Positions 16,034 through 24,606 of a stretch of 64,000 nucleotides of DNA are shown here, in pieces. Made by a program: the position numbers and the translations under genes. Position 1 is the stretch's first letter. The number at the start of each line of letters is the position of its first letter. The notes beneath the pieces are model-generated. The model did no database searches. It saw nothing but the letters and a program-made list of their open reading frames with translations, and was not told the DNA's origin. The stretch is from Sorangium cellulosum So ce56 (lineage in GTDB: Bacteria > Myxococcota_A > Polyangia > Polyangiales > Polyangiaceae), in NCBI RefSeq assembly GCF_000067165.1, contig NC_010162.1, forward strand, positions 6,207,001 through 6,271,000, in the 5' to 3' direction.

Positions 16034-18631
16034 TCACTCCACCGAGAACGCGATCTCCTCGCTGGCGGCCGCTCCGTCCGCGTCGACGCGGAGCCGGTGC
16101 GCGCCGGCGACGAGCGGCCAGTCGAGCGCGAACGGCGGGCCGACCTCGATGGAGCGCCCGTCGAGCACGAAGCGCACGCGGGGCACGCCCGGAGGGACGT
16201 CGGCGCGCAGCCGGATCGCCTGCAGCGAGTTGATCGAGGGGTCGAGGACGAACCGAGCGCCGTCGGGCGGGTACGCGACGCGGACGCGCGCGCCGGCGCC
16301 GGCCGGCGGAGCGCCGGGCGCGCCGTCGAGCCCGGCGAGCGCGCCGCAGAGGGGCGACGCCGCATCGGGCGCGAGGGGGCGGCCGGCGGCGCGCGCCCAC
16401 GCGGTGAGCTCCGCGTCGTAGCGCTCGACGACGCGCTCCTCGACCGCCGCGTCGGGGCAGGCCCCGGCGCGCAGGCCGTTGCGGCGATCGATGCGCACGG
16501 TCTCGTGCATGTCGCAGGGCGAGAGCGCCGCGACGTCGCCGCGCGGGAGGAGCTCGTGGCGGCGGTGCGGGCACGCGGCGGTCGGCCTCATGCCGGACAG
16601 GGCGCAGACCTCGACCTCGGCGAGCTGCTCGGGATCGGGCGGATCGAAGGGGCGCGGCGGCCGGACGCGCGCGGCGGCGAGCATGGCGTCGCGGAACAGC
16701 GGGCCCGCGCCGGTGATGCCGCTGACGCCGCCCATGGGCGAGCCATCGAAGTTGCCGACCCAGACGGCGACGGTGACGTCGGGCGTGAAGCCGACCGCGA
16801 TGTTGTCGCGGAAGCCCTTGGACGTGCCCGTCTTCGCGGCCACGGGGAACGGCAGATCGAGCGCGTTGCCCTCGCCGAACGACGCGAGCCGCGCCCGGTC
16901 GTCGGCGAGGATGTCGACGATCACCCGGGCGCGCGCGGCGTCGAGGACGCGCGCGCCGCGCTCGGGAGGCGCCGCGGGCGGCTCGGCGGGCGCGCCGCTA
17001 CCGCTGGACGCGGGCGACGCGGAAGAGGCCGCCGGCGAGGAGGGCGACGGAGACGACGAGGGGGCGAACGAGCGCACCGCGCGCACCGGCAGGTAAAGGC
17101 CTCCCCGCGCGAGCGTGGCGTAAGCGTTCGCGAGGTCGACAAGGCGGACCTCGCCGTCGCCGAGCGCGATGGCGACGCCGTAGCGCGACGGCTCGCGATC
17201 GAGCGAGCGGAGGCCGAGCTCCCGGAGCCGCGCGAGGACGCGCTCGGGGCCGAGCGCGGCCGCCGCCCAGACCGCAGGGACGTTGTACGAGTTGGCGAGC
17301 GCGTCCCGCAGGCGGACGGGGCCGTGGAAGCGGCCGTCGTAGTTCCGCGGCGCGTAGTTGCCGTTCGCCGTCGGGAACGAGAGCTCGACGTCGGGAAGGA
17401 CGGTCGCGGCGGTGAACCCGAGCTGCTCCATGGCGAGCTCGTAGACGAACGGCTTCAGCGCAGAGCCGGGCTGGCGCAGCGCGAGGACGCCGTCGTTGTG
17501 GCCGAGCCCGGCGGCGTCGTCGATGTCGTGCGAGCCGACGTACGCGAGGATCTCGCCGGTCGCGTTCTCGATCACCACCACCGCCGCCGCGCCGACGTCG
17601 CGATCCGAGAGGCCGCGGACGGTCTGCTGCGCGAGGACCTCGATCTCGCGCTGAAGGCCGCGGTCGATCGTCAGCGTGATCGAGGTCGCCCGGCGCTCTA
17701 CGATCCGCGACGCGGCGTCGGGGCCCCCTGCGGGAAGGCCCGCGCCCGGGCCCAGCGCGCCGCCGAGCACGGCGCGGACGAGGTGCGGCGCGCCGAGGCC
17801 GCCCCCCTTGGGGGCGAGCGCGATGGGCTCCGCGCGGGCGCGGGCGACCTCGGCCTCGCCGGCGAGGCCGGCCGCGAGCATGCGATCGAGGACGCGGTTC
17901 CTGCGGCGCTCGAGCGGCCCGGTGCCGCGGCGCGGATCGTAGAGCGCCGGGCCGCGCGGCATGCTGGCGAGCGCGGCGGCCTCCGCGAGCGACAGGTCGC
18001 GCGTGGGCTTGTCGAAGTAGAAGCGGCTCGCCGCCTCGACCCCGCGCAGGCCCGGGCCGAACGCGACGCGGTTCAGGTACTGCTCGAGGATCTCGCGCTT
18101 CGAGAGCGACGCCTCGATGCGCAGCGCGAGCGCCGCCTCGCCGAGCTTGCCGCGCGCGGTGCGGGGGCGCGGGACGAGCGTGCGCGCGAGCTGCTGCGTG
18201 ATCGTGGACCCGCCCGAGACGACGCGCCGCTCCGCCGCGAGCTGGCCGACGGCGCGCGCGATCGCGATCGGATCGACGCCGGGGTGGCGCACGAACCGCT
18301 TGTCCTCCGCGGCCAGGAGCGCGCGCTGGATGCGATCGCCGGCCTCGGAGAGCGGAAGCCAGCGCGCGCGCGCGCCGTCTCCAGCGCGGAGCTCGCGGAG
18401 CACCGTGCCGTGGCGATCGAGCAGGACCGTGGACACGGCGTGGTCCTCGGGCGCCCCGAGCTCCGGCGGGAGCGGGGTGAGCGCCGCGAGGGTGGCGAGC
18501 AGGAGCCACGGCGCGACGGCGAGGGCGAGCGCGATCTGCGCCGCGCGGCGGAGGATCCGCCGCGCGCGCGGGCCGAGGCGCGCAAACCACCGCGCTGCGC
18601 GGCCGGGCCCTTCCTGGGAGTGCGCGCGCAC
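16034..18631 (-). CDS. pbpC: Penicillin-binding protein 1C
   Basis: This 865-residue bifunctional peptidoglycan synthase has a membrane anchor at about 28-52, a GT51 transglycosylase domain with the catalytic AAEDKRF (Glu109) and the GGSTITQQL motif, and a transpeptidase domain with the serine in QPGSALKPF, the SYN triad and KTGTS. The C-terminal 100 residues form a beta-rich BiPBP_C-like domain, which marks PBP1C rather than PBP1A/1B. The central stretch is Ser/Ala/Pro-rich. The GTG at 18631 lies three bases after the stop of the alpha-2-macroglobulin gene, so the two are co-expressed. This pairing is well known in other bacteria, where the macroglobulin is thought to protect the periplasm while the synthase repairs the wall. 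Confidence 0.93.
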   Translation of the reverse strand: MRAHSQEGPGRAARWFARLGPRARRILRRAAQIALALAVAPWLLLATLAALTPLPPELGAPEDHAVSTVLLDRHGTVLRELRAGDGARARWLPLSEAGDRIQRALLAAEDKRFVRHPGVDPIAIARAVGQLAAERRVVSGGSTITQQLARTLVPRPRTARGKLGEAALALRIEASLSKREILEQYLNRVAFGPGLRGVEAASRFYFDKPTRDLSLAEAAALASMPRGPALYDPRRGTGPLERRRNRVLDRMLAAGLAGEAEVARARAEPIALAPKGGGLGAPHLVRAVLGGALGPGAGLPAGGPDAASRIVERRATSITLTIDRGLQREIEVLAQQTVRGLSDRDVGAAAVVVIENATGEILAYVGSHDIDDAAGLGHNDGVLALRQPGSALKPFVYELAMEQLGFTAATVLPDVELSFPTANGNYAPRNYDGRFHGPVRLRDALANSYNVPAVWAAAALGPERVLARLRELGLRSLDREPSRYGVAIALGDGEVRLVDLANAYATLARGGLYLPVRAVRSFAPSSSPSPSSPAASSASPASSGSGAPAEPPAAPPERGARVLDAARARVIVDILADDRARLASFGEGNALDLPFPVAAKTGTSKGFRDNIAVGFTPDVTVAVWVGNFDGSPMGGVSGITGAGPLFRDAMLAAARVRPPRPFDPPDPEQLAEVEVCALSGMRPTAACPHRRHELLPRGDVAALSPCDMHETVRIDRRNGLRAGACPDAAVEERVVERYDAELTAWARAAGRPLAPDAASPLCGALAGLDGAPGAPPAGAGARVRVAYPPDGARFVLDPSINSLQAIRLRADVPPGVPRVRFVLDGRSIEVGPPFALDWPLVAGAHRLRVDADGAAASEEIAFSVE

Positions 18632-18634
18632 GGC

Positions 18635-21600
18635 TCAGCGCGGACGCGGCGCCGCGTCCGGCCCTCGGCTCCCGACCTGGACCGTGACGGCGCCCGTCCG
18701 GCCGAAGACCTCGGGGCTGTACATCTCCTCCGCGCGCGCGGGCGGGACCACGAACGAGCCGAGCGTCGTGGCGCGCGCGAGGTACCGGTACCGGTACATC
18801 CCGGCGGCCATGTGGTCGACGAAGAAGAGGACGCGATCGTCGCGGATCTCGCGGACGAAGCGGCTCGGCTCGTAGACGCGGCCGGTCGCGCGGAGGTCGT
18901 CCTGATCGGCGTCGGCGTCGTCCGCCTCGGCCTGGGCCTCGGCCGCGTCGACGTCGAGCGAGCGCGCGGACGTCGCGAGCCGCGCGTCGACCGCCTCGAG
19001 GCCGGCCGGCAGCGGATCGTCGATGACCACGAAGTCGCGCGGAGAGGGCGTCACCACGACGATCTCGCCGAGCACGAGATCGCCGCCGGCAAACGCGACC
19101 GACGGCGGGGCCGCGCGCTCGCTCGACGTGGACGCGCCGCCGACCACGGCGGCGAGGTCCTCGGGCGCGAGCGCGCGGAGCGACTTCTCGACGAAGAAGC
19201 CCCGGTCGAGCGCCTCCGTCGGGAGCTGCTTGCGCGCGTAGCGGAGCCGCGCCTCGTAGAACAGGCGGCCGCGCCCGTCGACCGAGAACGCGAGCGGCGC
19301 GCCCCCGGCGCTCGCGAGCCTCGCCGCGGGGATCGACGTCTTGACCTGCTCCGTCGTGGGGCCGTGGAACGGCGCGGAGAACAGCTCCGCCTGCCCCAGG
19401 AACACCCGCGCGTCGAAGTCCGGCGCCGCCTTCTCCTGCGCCTTCCGGTACTGATCGAGCGCGAGCAGCGCCCAGGCCGTCTCCTGCGTGCTGCGCCACG
19501 TGCCGCCGCGGCGATCCGCGAGCAGCCCCGCCGCGAGCCGCGGCGCGAGCGGGTGCGCCGGCCGCGCCGCGAGCAGCGCGCGCAGCACGAGCGCCGAGGT
19601 GCGGGCCTCGGAGTCCATGAGGACCGCGTACGCGTCGCCGTGGTTGTGGACGGCCCGCGCGACCGGCCCGTCGAGGCGCAGCGCGCCCTCGAGCTCGCGG
19701 ACGAGCTGATCCACGGACGCCCTGTCGCTCTTGCCGATCACCATCGCGTGCGCGAGGAGCGCCTTCGAGAAGAGCGGCAGCTTGTCGCGCTCGTCGAACA
19801 GCTGGCTCGCGCGCCCGGGATCGGGGGCGCCGCTCGCCGCGAGGACGTCGACGAGGAACGGCGCCGTCGCCCGGAGGAGCGGGTCGGCGCCGATCCGGTT
19901 GAGCTCCTGGCGCAGGTACGACGTCGCGCGCTCCACCGCGTCGGGCGGCACCGCGACCCCGTAGCGCCTGGCCTCGGTGAGGCCCCACAGCGCGTACGCC
20001 GTGGTCCACAGGTCCGCGCGGTCCGACTCGGCGAAGAAGCCGAAGCCCCCGTCCCCGCGCTGGTGCGAGAGGATCTCCCGGATCGTCTTGCCGATGACGG
20101 CCGTGAGGTCCTTCGGCAGCGCGATCCCGTAGGCCTTCGCGAGGTCGCGCAGCGACAGGAGCGGGACCATCCGGCTCGTCAGCTGCTCGGTGCAGCCGTA
20201 CGGGTACTCGAGGAGCTGCTCAACGCCGCCGCCGAGGCCCACGAGCGCGGTCGGCGCAAGGCTCACCGTGAGCCCGCCCGTGTCGTCGCGGATCGCCGAC
20301 AGGTCCCCGAGCCGCTCGGCGCTCGCCGTCGTGGTGTCGCCGTAGAGCGCGACGGCCTCCGGCGCCATGGGCGCCTTGATCTCGCGGTTCACCTCGACCA
20401 CGTCCGACGCGCCGCCGCCGGTCGCGCGGAAGCGCAGCGTCGCGGGGCCGGCCCGCGTCGCCGACAGCGCGAAGCGGACCTCGGCCGACCCGCCCGGCGC
20501 GAGCTCGATCGCGCGCTTGGCGCTGCCCGCGAGCGTCAGCCCCGACGCGGTGACCTCCACCTCGACCGTCGCCGGCTTCGCGAGCCCCTTCGAGGTCACG
20601 ACCACCCCCGCGTCGATCGCGTCGCCGGCGCGGAGGAAGCGCGGCAGCGCGGGCCGGGCCATGAGCGGGCGGCTCGTCGTCACCCGGGACTCGCCGTAGC
20701 CGAAGCGATCGTCCTCGGCGGCCACGACCGCCATGACCCTGTACGTCGTGAGCGAGTCCGGCAGCTTGAAGCTCGCGTGCACCTGCCCGGAGGCGTCGGT
20801 CACGAGCGCGGGGTTGTAGTAGGCGCTCTGGCGAAAATCGCGGCGCACGCCCGTGCCGCCCTCGGCGCCGCCGCCGCCCGCGCGCCCCTTGTCGGCGCCG
20901 AGGTCGGCGAACGGGTTGCGCACGCGGGCGAGCGCCTCGCGCGTCTCGATCGTCGCCACCTTCAAGGGGCGCGGCGCGCCGAACACGGGGATCGGATCGG
21001 GCGTCGTGTACCCCGTCAGCGACAGCACGCCCTCGTCCACGGCGTAGAGCGTGACCTCCGCGCGGGCGGGCTGGCCGGCGCGGTCGCGGACGTCGACGTC
21101 CACGCGGATCGGATCGCCGGGGCGCGCGTCCGCCTTGTCGGCGCGGACGCGCACCGCGAGCCGCTGCGCCTCCGGGTTCACGCGGAGCGGCGCGTAGCCG
21201 AGGCGGAACGCCGGCGCCCCGACGTCGGGCCCAGGCGCCCCGCCCTTCCCCGGCGCGGGCTGCGGCTTCGTCCGCCCGCGCAGGAGCAGCACCGAGACGA
21301 AGGCGTTCGGCCGGAGGTCCTCCGTGATCGGGACGTCGATCACGGGCATGGCGCCCGACAGCGTCACCTTCCGGTGCGTGGAGATCCCGGCGCGCTCGAC
21401 CGTGACCAGCGCGTCGGCGGAGGCGAACGGCGACTTCACGATGATGCGCGCCGTCTGGCCGATCTCGTAGCTGTCGCGGTCGGGAACGAGGTCGACCTTG
21501 AGCTCGTCGCTGTCGCCGAAGCCCCCGCCGCCCTCGCCGAGCGCGTAGACCCCGGCGGCGGCGCCGACGGGGTTGCCGCGGCGGTCCCTGGCCGTCGCGT

Positions 21601-24403
21601 GCAGGAGGTAATAGCCCCCCGACGGGACCGTGAGCTCGCAGCTCCGCGGCGCCGCCGCCGTCGTGACGCCGCACCGCGCGACGACCTTGTCGACCGGCGC
21701 GCTCACGCTGCGGTACGCGCTGCCGCTCTCCTCCCGCGCGAGCGTCCACGTCCGGTGCACGAGCTCGACCCGGACCGCGACCTGCGCGACGCGCGCGCCC
21801 TTCGGATCGACCGCGAGGATCTCCGGCCGCAGCACGTCGCCCGCCTTCGCGAAGAGCTCGGGCTCCTTGAGGGCGACGTAGAACTCGGCCGGGTGCACGA
21901 GCGCCGTCGAGCTCCCGGCGATCGTCTGCCGCGACACGTCGGTGACCGACGCCTCGCACGTGACGAGCTCGGTGCCGCGCTGCCCGGGCATCGAGAGCGC
22001 CGCGCCGATCGCCGCCTGCCCGGCCGCGTCGAGCTTCTCGCGCGCGCTCTGCACCTCGAACCCGCGCGGCGCCTGGTCCCGCAGCGCGTCGGTGAGCTCG
22101 TCCTCGCGGACCGTGAACCCCTCGATCCCCGGCGGCGAGAACGACACCGGCGCGCGCGTCACGGAGAGCGATGCCTCCGCGTTCGTCATCGGCGCCCCGA
22201 ACAGGTAATCGCCGCGCGCGGTCCAGCGCGCCTTGTCGCCGCGGACGTAGCTCGGCCTGTCGCTCTCGACGCCGACCTTGAACTCGGCGGGGCGGTACTC
22301 GGCGACCTCGACGCTGCCCATCACGTCCGGCCACCCCGCCTCGCCGCCCTGGACCGTGGCGGCGAGGCTGTACGTGCCGAGCCGCGCGCTCTCGGGGATC
22401 TTCACGTCGGCCGAGAACGTGCCGAAGGCGCCGAGCGTCGGGGAGAGCGAGACGAGCGCCTCGCCGTCGGGCCCCTCGACCTTGAGCGCGACGCTCTTGC
22501 CGGCCGGCGTCGTCGCCCCGCGCGCGCCCTCCTCGCGGAAGATCCCCTTCACGCGCACCGTGTCGCCCGGCCGGTAGATGCCGCGATCGGAGAACATCAT
22601 CCCGAACGGGCGCGCCTCGCTGAAGTCCGACGCCGCGCCGAAGCGCCACCCGTTGAGCGAGTCGGCGACGCTCCGGTACGTCCAGTCGTCGCCCGCGCGC
22701 GCGAAGACCACGCTGCGCCCGAGCGTCGTCGCGGTCTCCGGACCGTGCGCCGTCGCGGGGACCACCGCGAACCCCTCGGCGTCGGTGGACACCGCGGCGG
22801 GCGCGGGCGCGCCAGGGGCCCGGATCCACACGCGCGCCCCGGGCACCGGCGCGCCCGTCGACAGGCGCGTCACCCAGACGAGCGAGCCGCTCGGCGAGAC
22901 CTTCGCGCTGATCCCGAGGTCGGTCACCTGCGCGATCACCGCCTCGGAGGTGGTGCGCGCGTGCCGCGTCCCGGGCCGGGCGGTGTAGCTGATCCCGATC
23001 GCGAGCGGCCCGCGCTTGCCCTCGCCGCCCAGCACCTCGGCGGCGCGCACGAGGTGCGTCGCCGGCGTGTTGGTCGCGGCGGCCGGGCGCAGGACCGTCT
23101 GCTTGCCGGAGGGCAGCGCCGCGATCTCGCCCATCTTCGGGCTGCGCCCCGGGCTGTGCGGATCACCCTGGAGCGCGAGGATCATCTCCTCGGTCATCGC
23201 GCCGACCGCGAGCGAGAGCTCGCGCACGTTCACGGACACGACCGGGATCTCGCGACGCTGGGCCGGCTCGAACACGCTCCCGACGAGGCCGATCTGCGCC
23301 TCGGGCCAGCGATCGTCGAAGGCGATCTCCTCGGTGACGACGCCGGCGAGCGCCTGCCCGTGCACGTCGCGCAGCCCGGCGGCCACGCGCACCCGGTAGC
23401 TGCGACCCGGGGCGAAGGCGCCGCCGAGGGGGATATGGCTCGTGGGCTCGTCGTCCTCGATCCACGACGGCCACAGCAGCTTGACGGCGGGCTCCACCGA
23501 GATCGCCCGCTTCGCGTCCGCGAACTTCACGGGGTTCGAGAAGGCGAGCGTGAACCCGCCGTCGGCCGCGCAGCGCCCCTGCGGCGTGTCGCGATCGCAC
23601 TGGGGGCGCAGCGCCCGGAGCGGCCCGTAGGTGCGGTACGTGAACCGCTGCTCCTCGCCGGCCGGCAGCGGCCCTTCGCGGCCACGGAGGCCCTCGGCCA
23701 CGGCGAGCTCGATCTCGCTGTCGCGCGGCAGCGGCGCGCGGGGGACGAGCTCGGCGAGCATCTCGTTCTTCGCGTCGGGGCGCCGCACCTCGAACGCCAC
23801 CTTGTCTCTTCGGCCGCCCACCGTGAGGGACGCGCGCCGCGCGATCTCGGCGGTGTCGACCGGCTGGTTGAACCGCAGCTCGAACCGCGCCTCCGGCGTG
23901 AGGTCGTCCTTGCCCGACCAGGGCTCGACGCGCGCGACCGCGGGCAGCTCGGTGCGGAAGGTGAAGGAGTACGGCTCGGCGAGCGCGCTGCCGTCGAGCG
24001 CGCGGGTGCCCGCCGGGACCTCGACGGTGAACTCCGTGCCGCGCGGCAGGCGGCCTTCGGGGACGAACGTGAGGCCGCTCGTGCCGACCCAGCGCCAGCG
24101 TCCGGGCGCGGACGGCTTCAGGACCGCGGGCGCCGCGGCCTCGCTGCCCGCGAGATCGAGCGATCGCATCGGCCGGTTGAAGACGAGGCTGATCTCGGCG
24201 GGGCTCGTGGTCTGCCCGCGGGGCGCGCCGAACACCACCGCGAACGGCCCTGCCTCGGCCTTTCCGCCCGTGTCGAGCGCGCCGGGCGCGAGCGTCCCTC
24301 GAGGCGGGACGTTGGGGGCGCGCGCGCCCTGAACGCACGCCAGGCTGAGGGCGATGGCCGCGAGAACGGCGGGCGCAGATCGGAAGCGCGGAGCGACGGA
24401 CAT
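18635..24403 (-). CDS. Bacterial alpha-2-macroglobulin lipoprotein with thioester
   Basis: At 1922 residues this is a large lipoprotein: signal peptide with a lipobox (LSLACVQG), then a chain of beta-sandwich (MG) domains, a bait-like region, and the thioester motif GCTEQ (Cys1404, Gln1407) within YPYGCTEQLTSRM. The alpha-alpha toroid of the thioester domain follows (ILSHQRGDGGFGFF, TTAYALWGL). The intact Cys-Gln pair means it can covalently trap attacking peptidases, as shown for E. coli YfhM. It is the first gene of a pair with pbpC. Both ends fit the family. No promoter is evident in the 203 bases upstream. The same locus is covered by a very long open frame on the other strand, a GC-bias artefact. 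Confidence 0.93.
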   Translation of the reverse strand: MSVAPRFRSAPAVLAAIALSLACVQGARAPNVPPRGTLAPGALDTGGKAEAGPFAVVFGAPRGQTTSPAEISLVFNRPMRSLDLAGSEAAAPAVLKPSAPGRWRWVGTSGLTFVPEGRLPRGTEFTVEVPAGTRALDGSALAEPYSFTFRTELPAVARVEPWSGKDDLTPEARFELRFNQPVDTAEIARRASLTVGGRRDKVAFEVRRPDAKNEMLAELVPRAPLPRDSEIELAVAEGLRGREGPLPAGEEQRFTYRTYGPLRALRPQCDRDTPQGRCAADGGFTLAFSNPVKFADAKRAISVEPAVKLLWPSWIEDDEPTSHIPLGGAFAPGRSYRVRVAAGLRDVHGQALAGVVTEEIAFDDRWPEAQIGLVGSVFEPAQRREIPVVSVNVRELSLAVGAMTEEMILALQGDPHSPGRSPKMGEIAALPSGKQTVLRPAAATNTPATHLVRAAEVLGGEGKRGPLAIGISYTARPGTRHARTTSEAVIAQVTDLGISAKVSPSGSLVWVTRLSTGAPVPGARVWIRAPGAPAPAAVSTDAEGFAVVPATAHGPETATTLGRSVVFARAGDDWTYRSVADSLNGWRFGAASDFSEARPFGMMFSDRGIYRPGDTVRVKGIFREEGARGATTPAGKSVALKVEGPDGEALVSLSPTLGAFGTFSADVKIPESARLGTYSLAATVQGGEAGWPDVMGSVEVAEYRPAEFKVGVESDRPSYVRGDKARWTARGDYLFGAPMTNAEASLSVTRAPVSFSPPGIEGFTVREDELTDALRDQAPRGFEVQSAREKLDAAGQAAIGAALSMPGQRGTELVTCEASVTDVSRQTIAGSSTALVHPAEFYVALKEPELFAKAGDVLRPEILAVDPKGARVAQVAVRVELVHRTWTLAREESGSAYRSVSAPVDKVVARCGVTTAAAPRSCELTVPSGGYYLLHATARDRRGNPVGAAAGVYALGEGGGGFGDSDELKVDLVPDRDSYEIGQTARIIVKSPFASADALVTVERAGISTHRKVTLSGAMPVIDVPITEDLRPNAFVSVLLLRGRTKPQPAPGKGGAPGPDVGAPAFRLGYAPLRVNPEAQRLAVRVRADKADARPGDPIRVDVDVRDRAGQPARAEVTLYAVDEGVLSLTGYTTPDPIPVFGAPRPLKVATIETREALARVRNPFADLGADKGRAGGGGAEGGTGVRRDFRQSAYYNPALVTDASGQVHASFKLPDSLTTYRVMAVVAAEDDRFGYGESRVTTSRPLMARPALPRFLRAGDAIDAGVVVTSKGLAKPATVEVEVTASGLTLAGSAKRAIELAPGGSAEVRFALSATRAGPATLRFRATGGGASDVVEVNREIKAPMAPEAVALYGDTTTASAERLGDLSAIRDDTGGLTVSLAPTALVGLGGGVEQLLEYPYGCTEQLTSRMVPLLSLRDLAKAYGIALPKDLTAVIGKTIREILSHQRGDGGFGFFAESDRADLWTTAYALWGLTEARRYGVAVPPDAVERATSYLRQELNRIGADPLLRATAPFLVDVLAASGAPDPGRASQLFDERDKLPLFSKALLAHAMVIGKSDRASVDQLVRELEGALRLDGPVARAVHNHGDAYAVLMDSEARTSALVLRALLAARPAHPLAPRLAAGLLADRRGGTWRSTQETAWALLALDQYRKAQEKAAPDFDARVFLGQAELFSAPFHGPTTEQVKTSIPAARLASAGGAPLAFSVDGRGRLFYEARLRYARKQLPTEALDRGFFVEKSLRALAPEDLAAVVGGASTSSERAAPPSVAFAGGDLVLGEIVVVTPSPRDFVVIDDPLPAGLEAVDARLATSARSLDVDAAEAQAEADDADADQDDLRATGRVYEPSRFVREIRDDRVLFFVDHMAAGMYRYRYLARATTLGSFVVPPARAEEMYSPEVFGRTGAVTVQVGSRGPDAAPRPR

Positions 24404-24537
24404 GGCCGCGACTCAGCAATGGGGATGCCGCGGGCGCAAGAGGCGAGTCCGCGGCGGAATCCGGGCGGGTGATGTGGCAGACGAGACACACCCGACGAGC
24501 GCCGGTGACGCGCGGGCGCCCGGGGTCTGGCCGCGCC

Positions 24538-24562
24538 CGCCGCCGCTCTGTGGGCGGCGGCG
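24538..24562 (-). terminator. Candidate terminator hairpin after the GH116 gene
   Basis: On the minus strand, 45 bases past the stop, CGCCGCCGC and GCGGCGGCG (24538-24546 and 24554-24562) form a perfect 9-bp stem with a seven-base loop. No T-tract follows, so the call is tentative. Confidence 0.35.
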
Positions 24563-24606
24563 AGTCGGGGGGGCAACGCCGCGTTCGCGAGGGCGATACC
24601 GCGGGT

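Noticed and set aside
15980..24472. A 2830-codon open frame on the plus strand
   Set aside because: It is antisense to pbpC and the alpha-2-macroglobulin gene, is Arg/Ala/Glu-biased without motifs, and reflects GC-rich codon bias.
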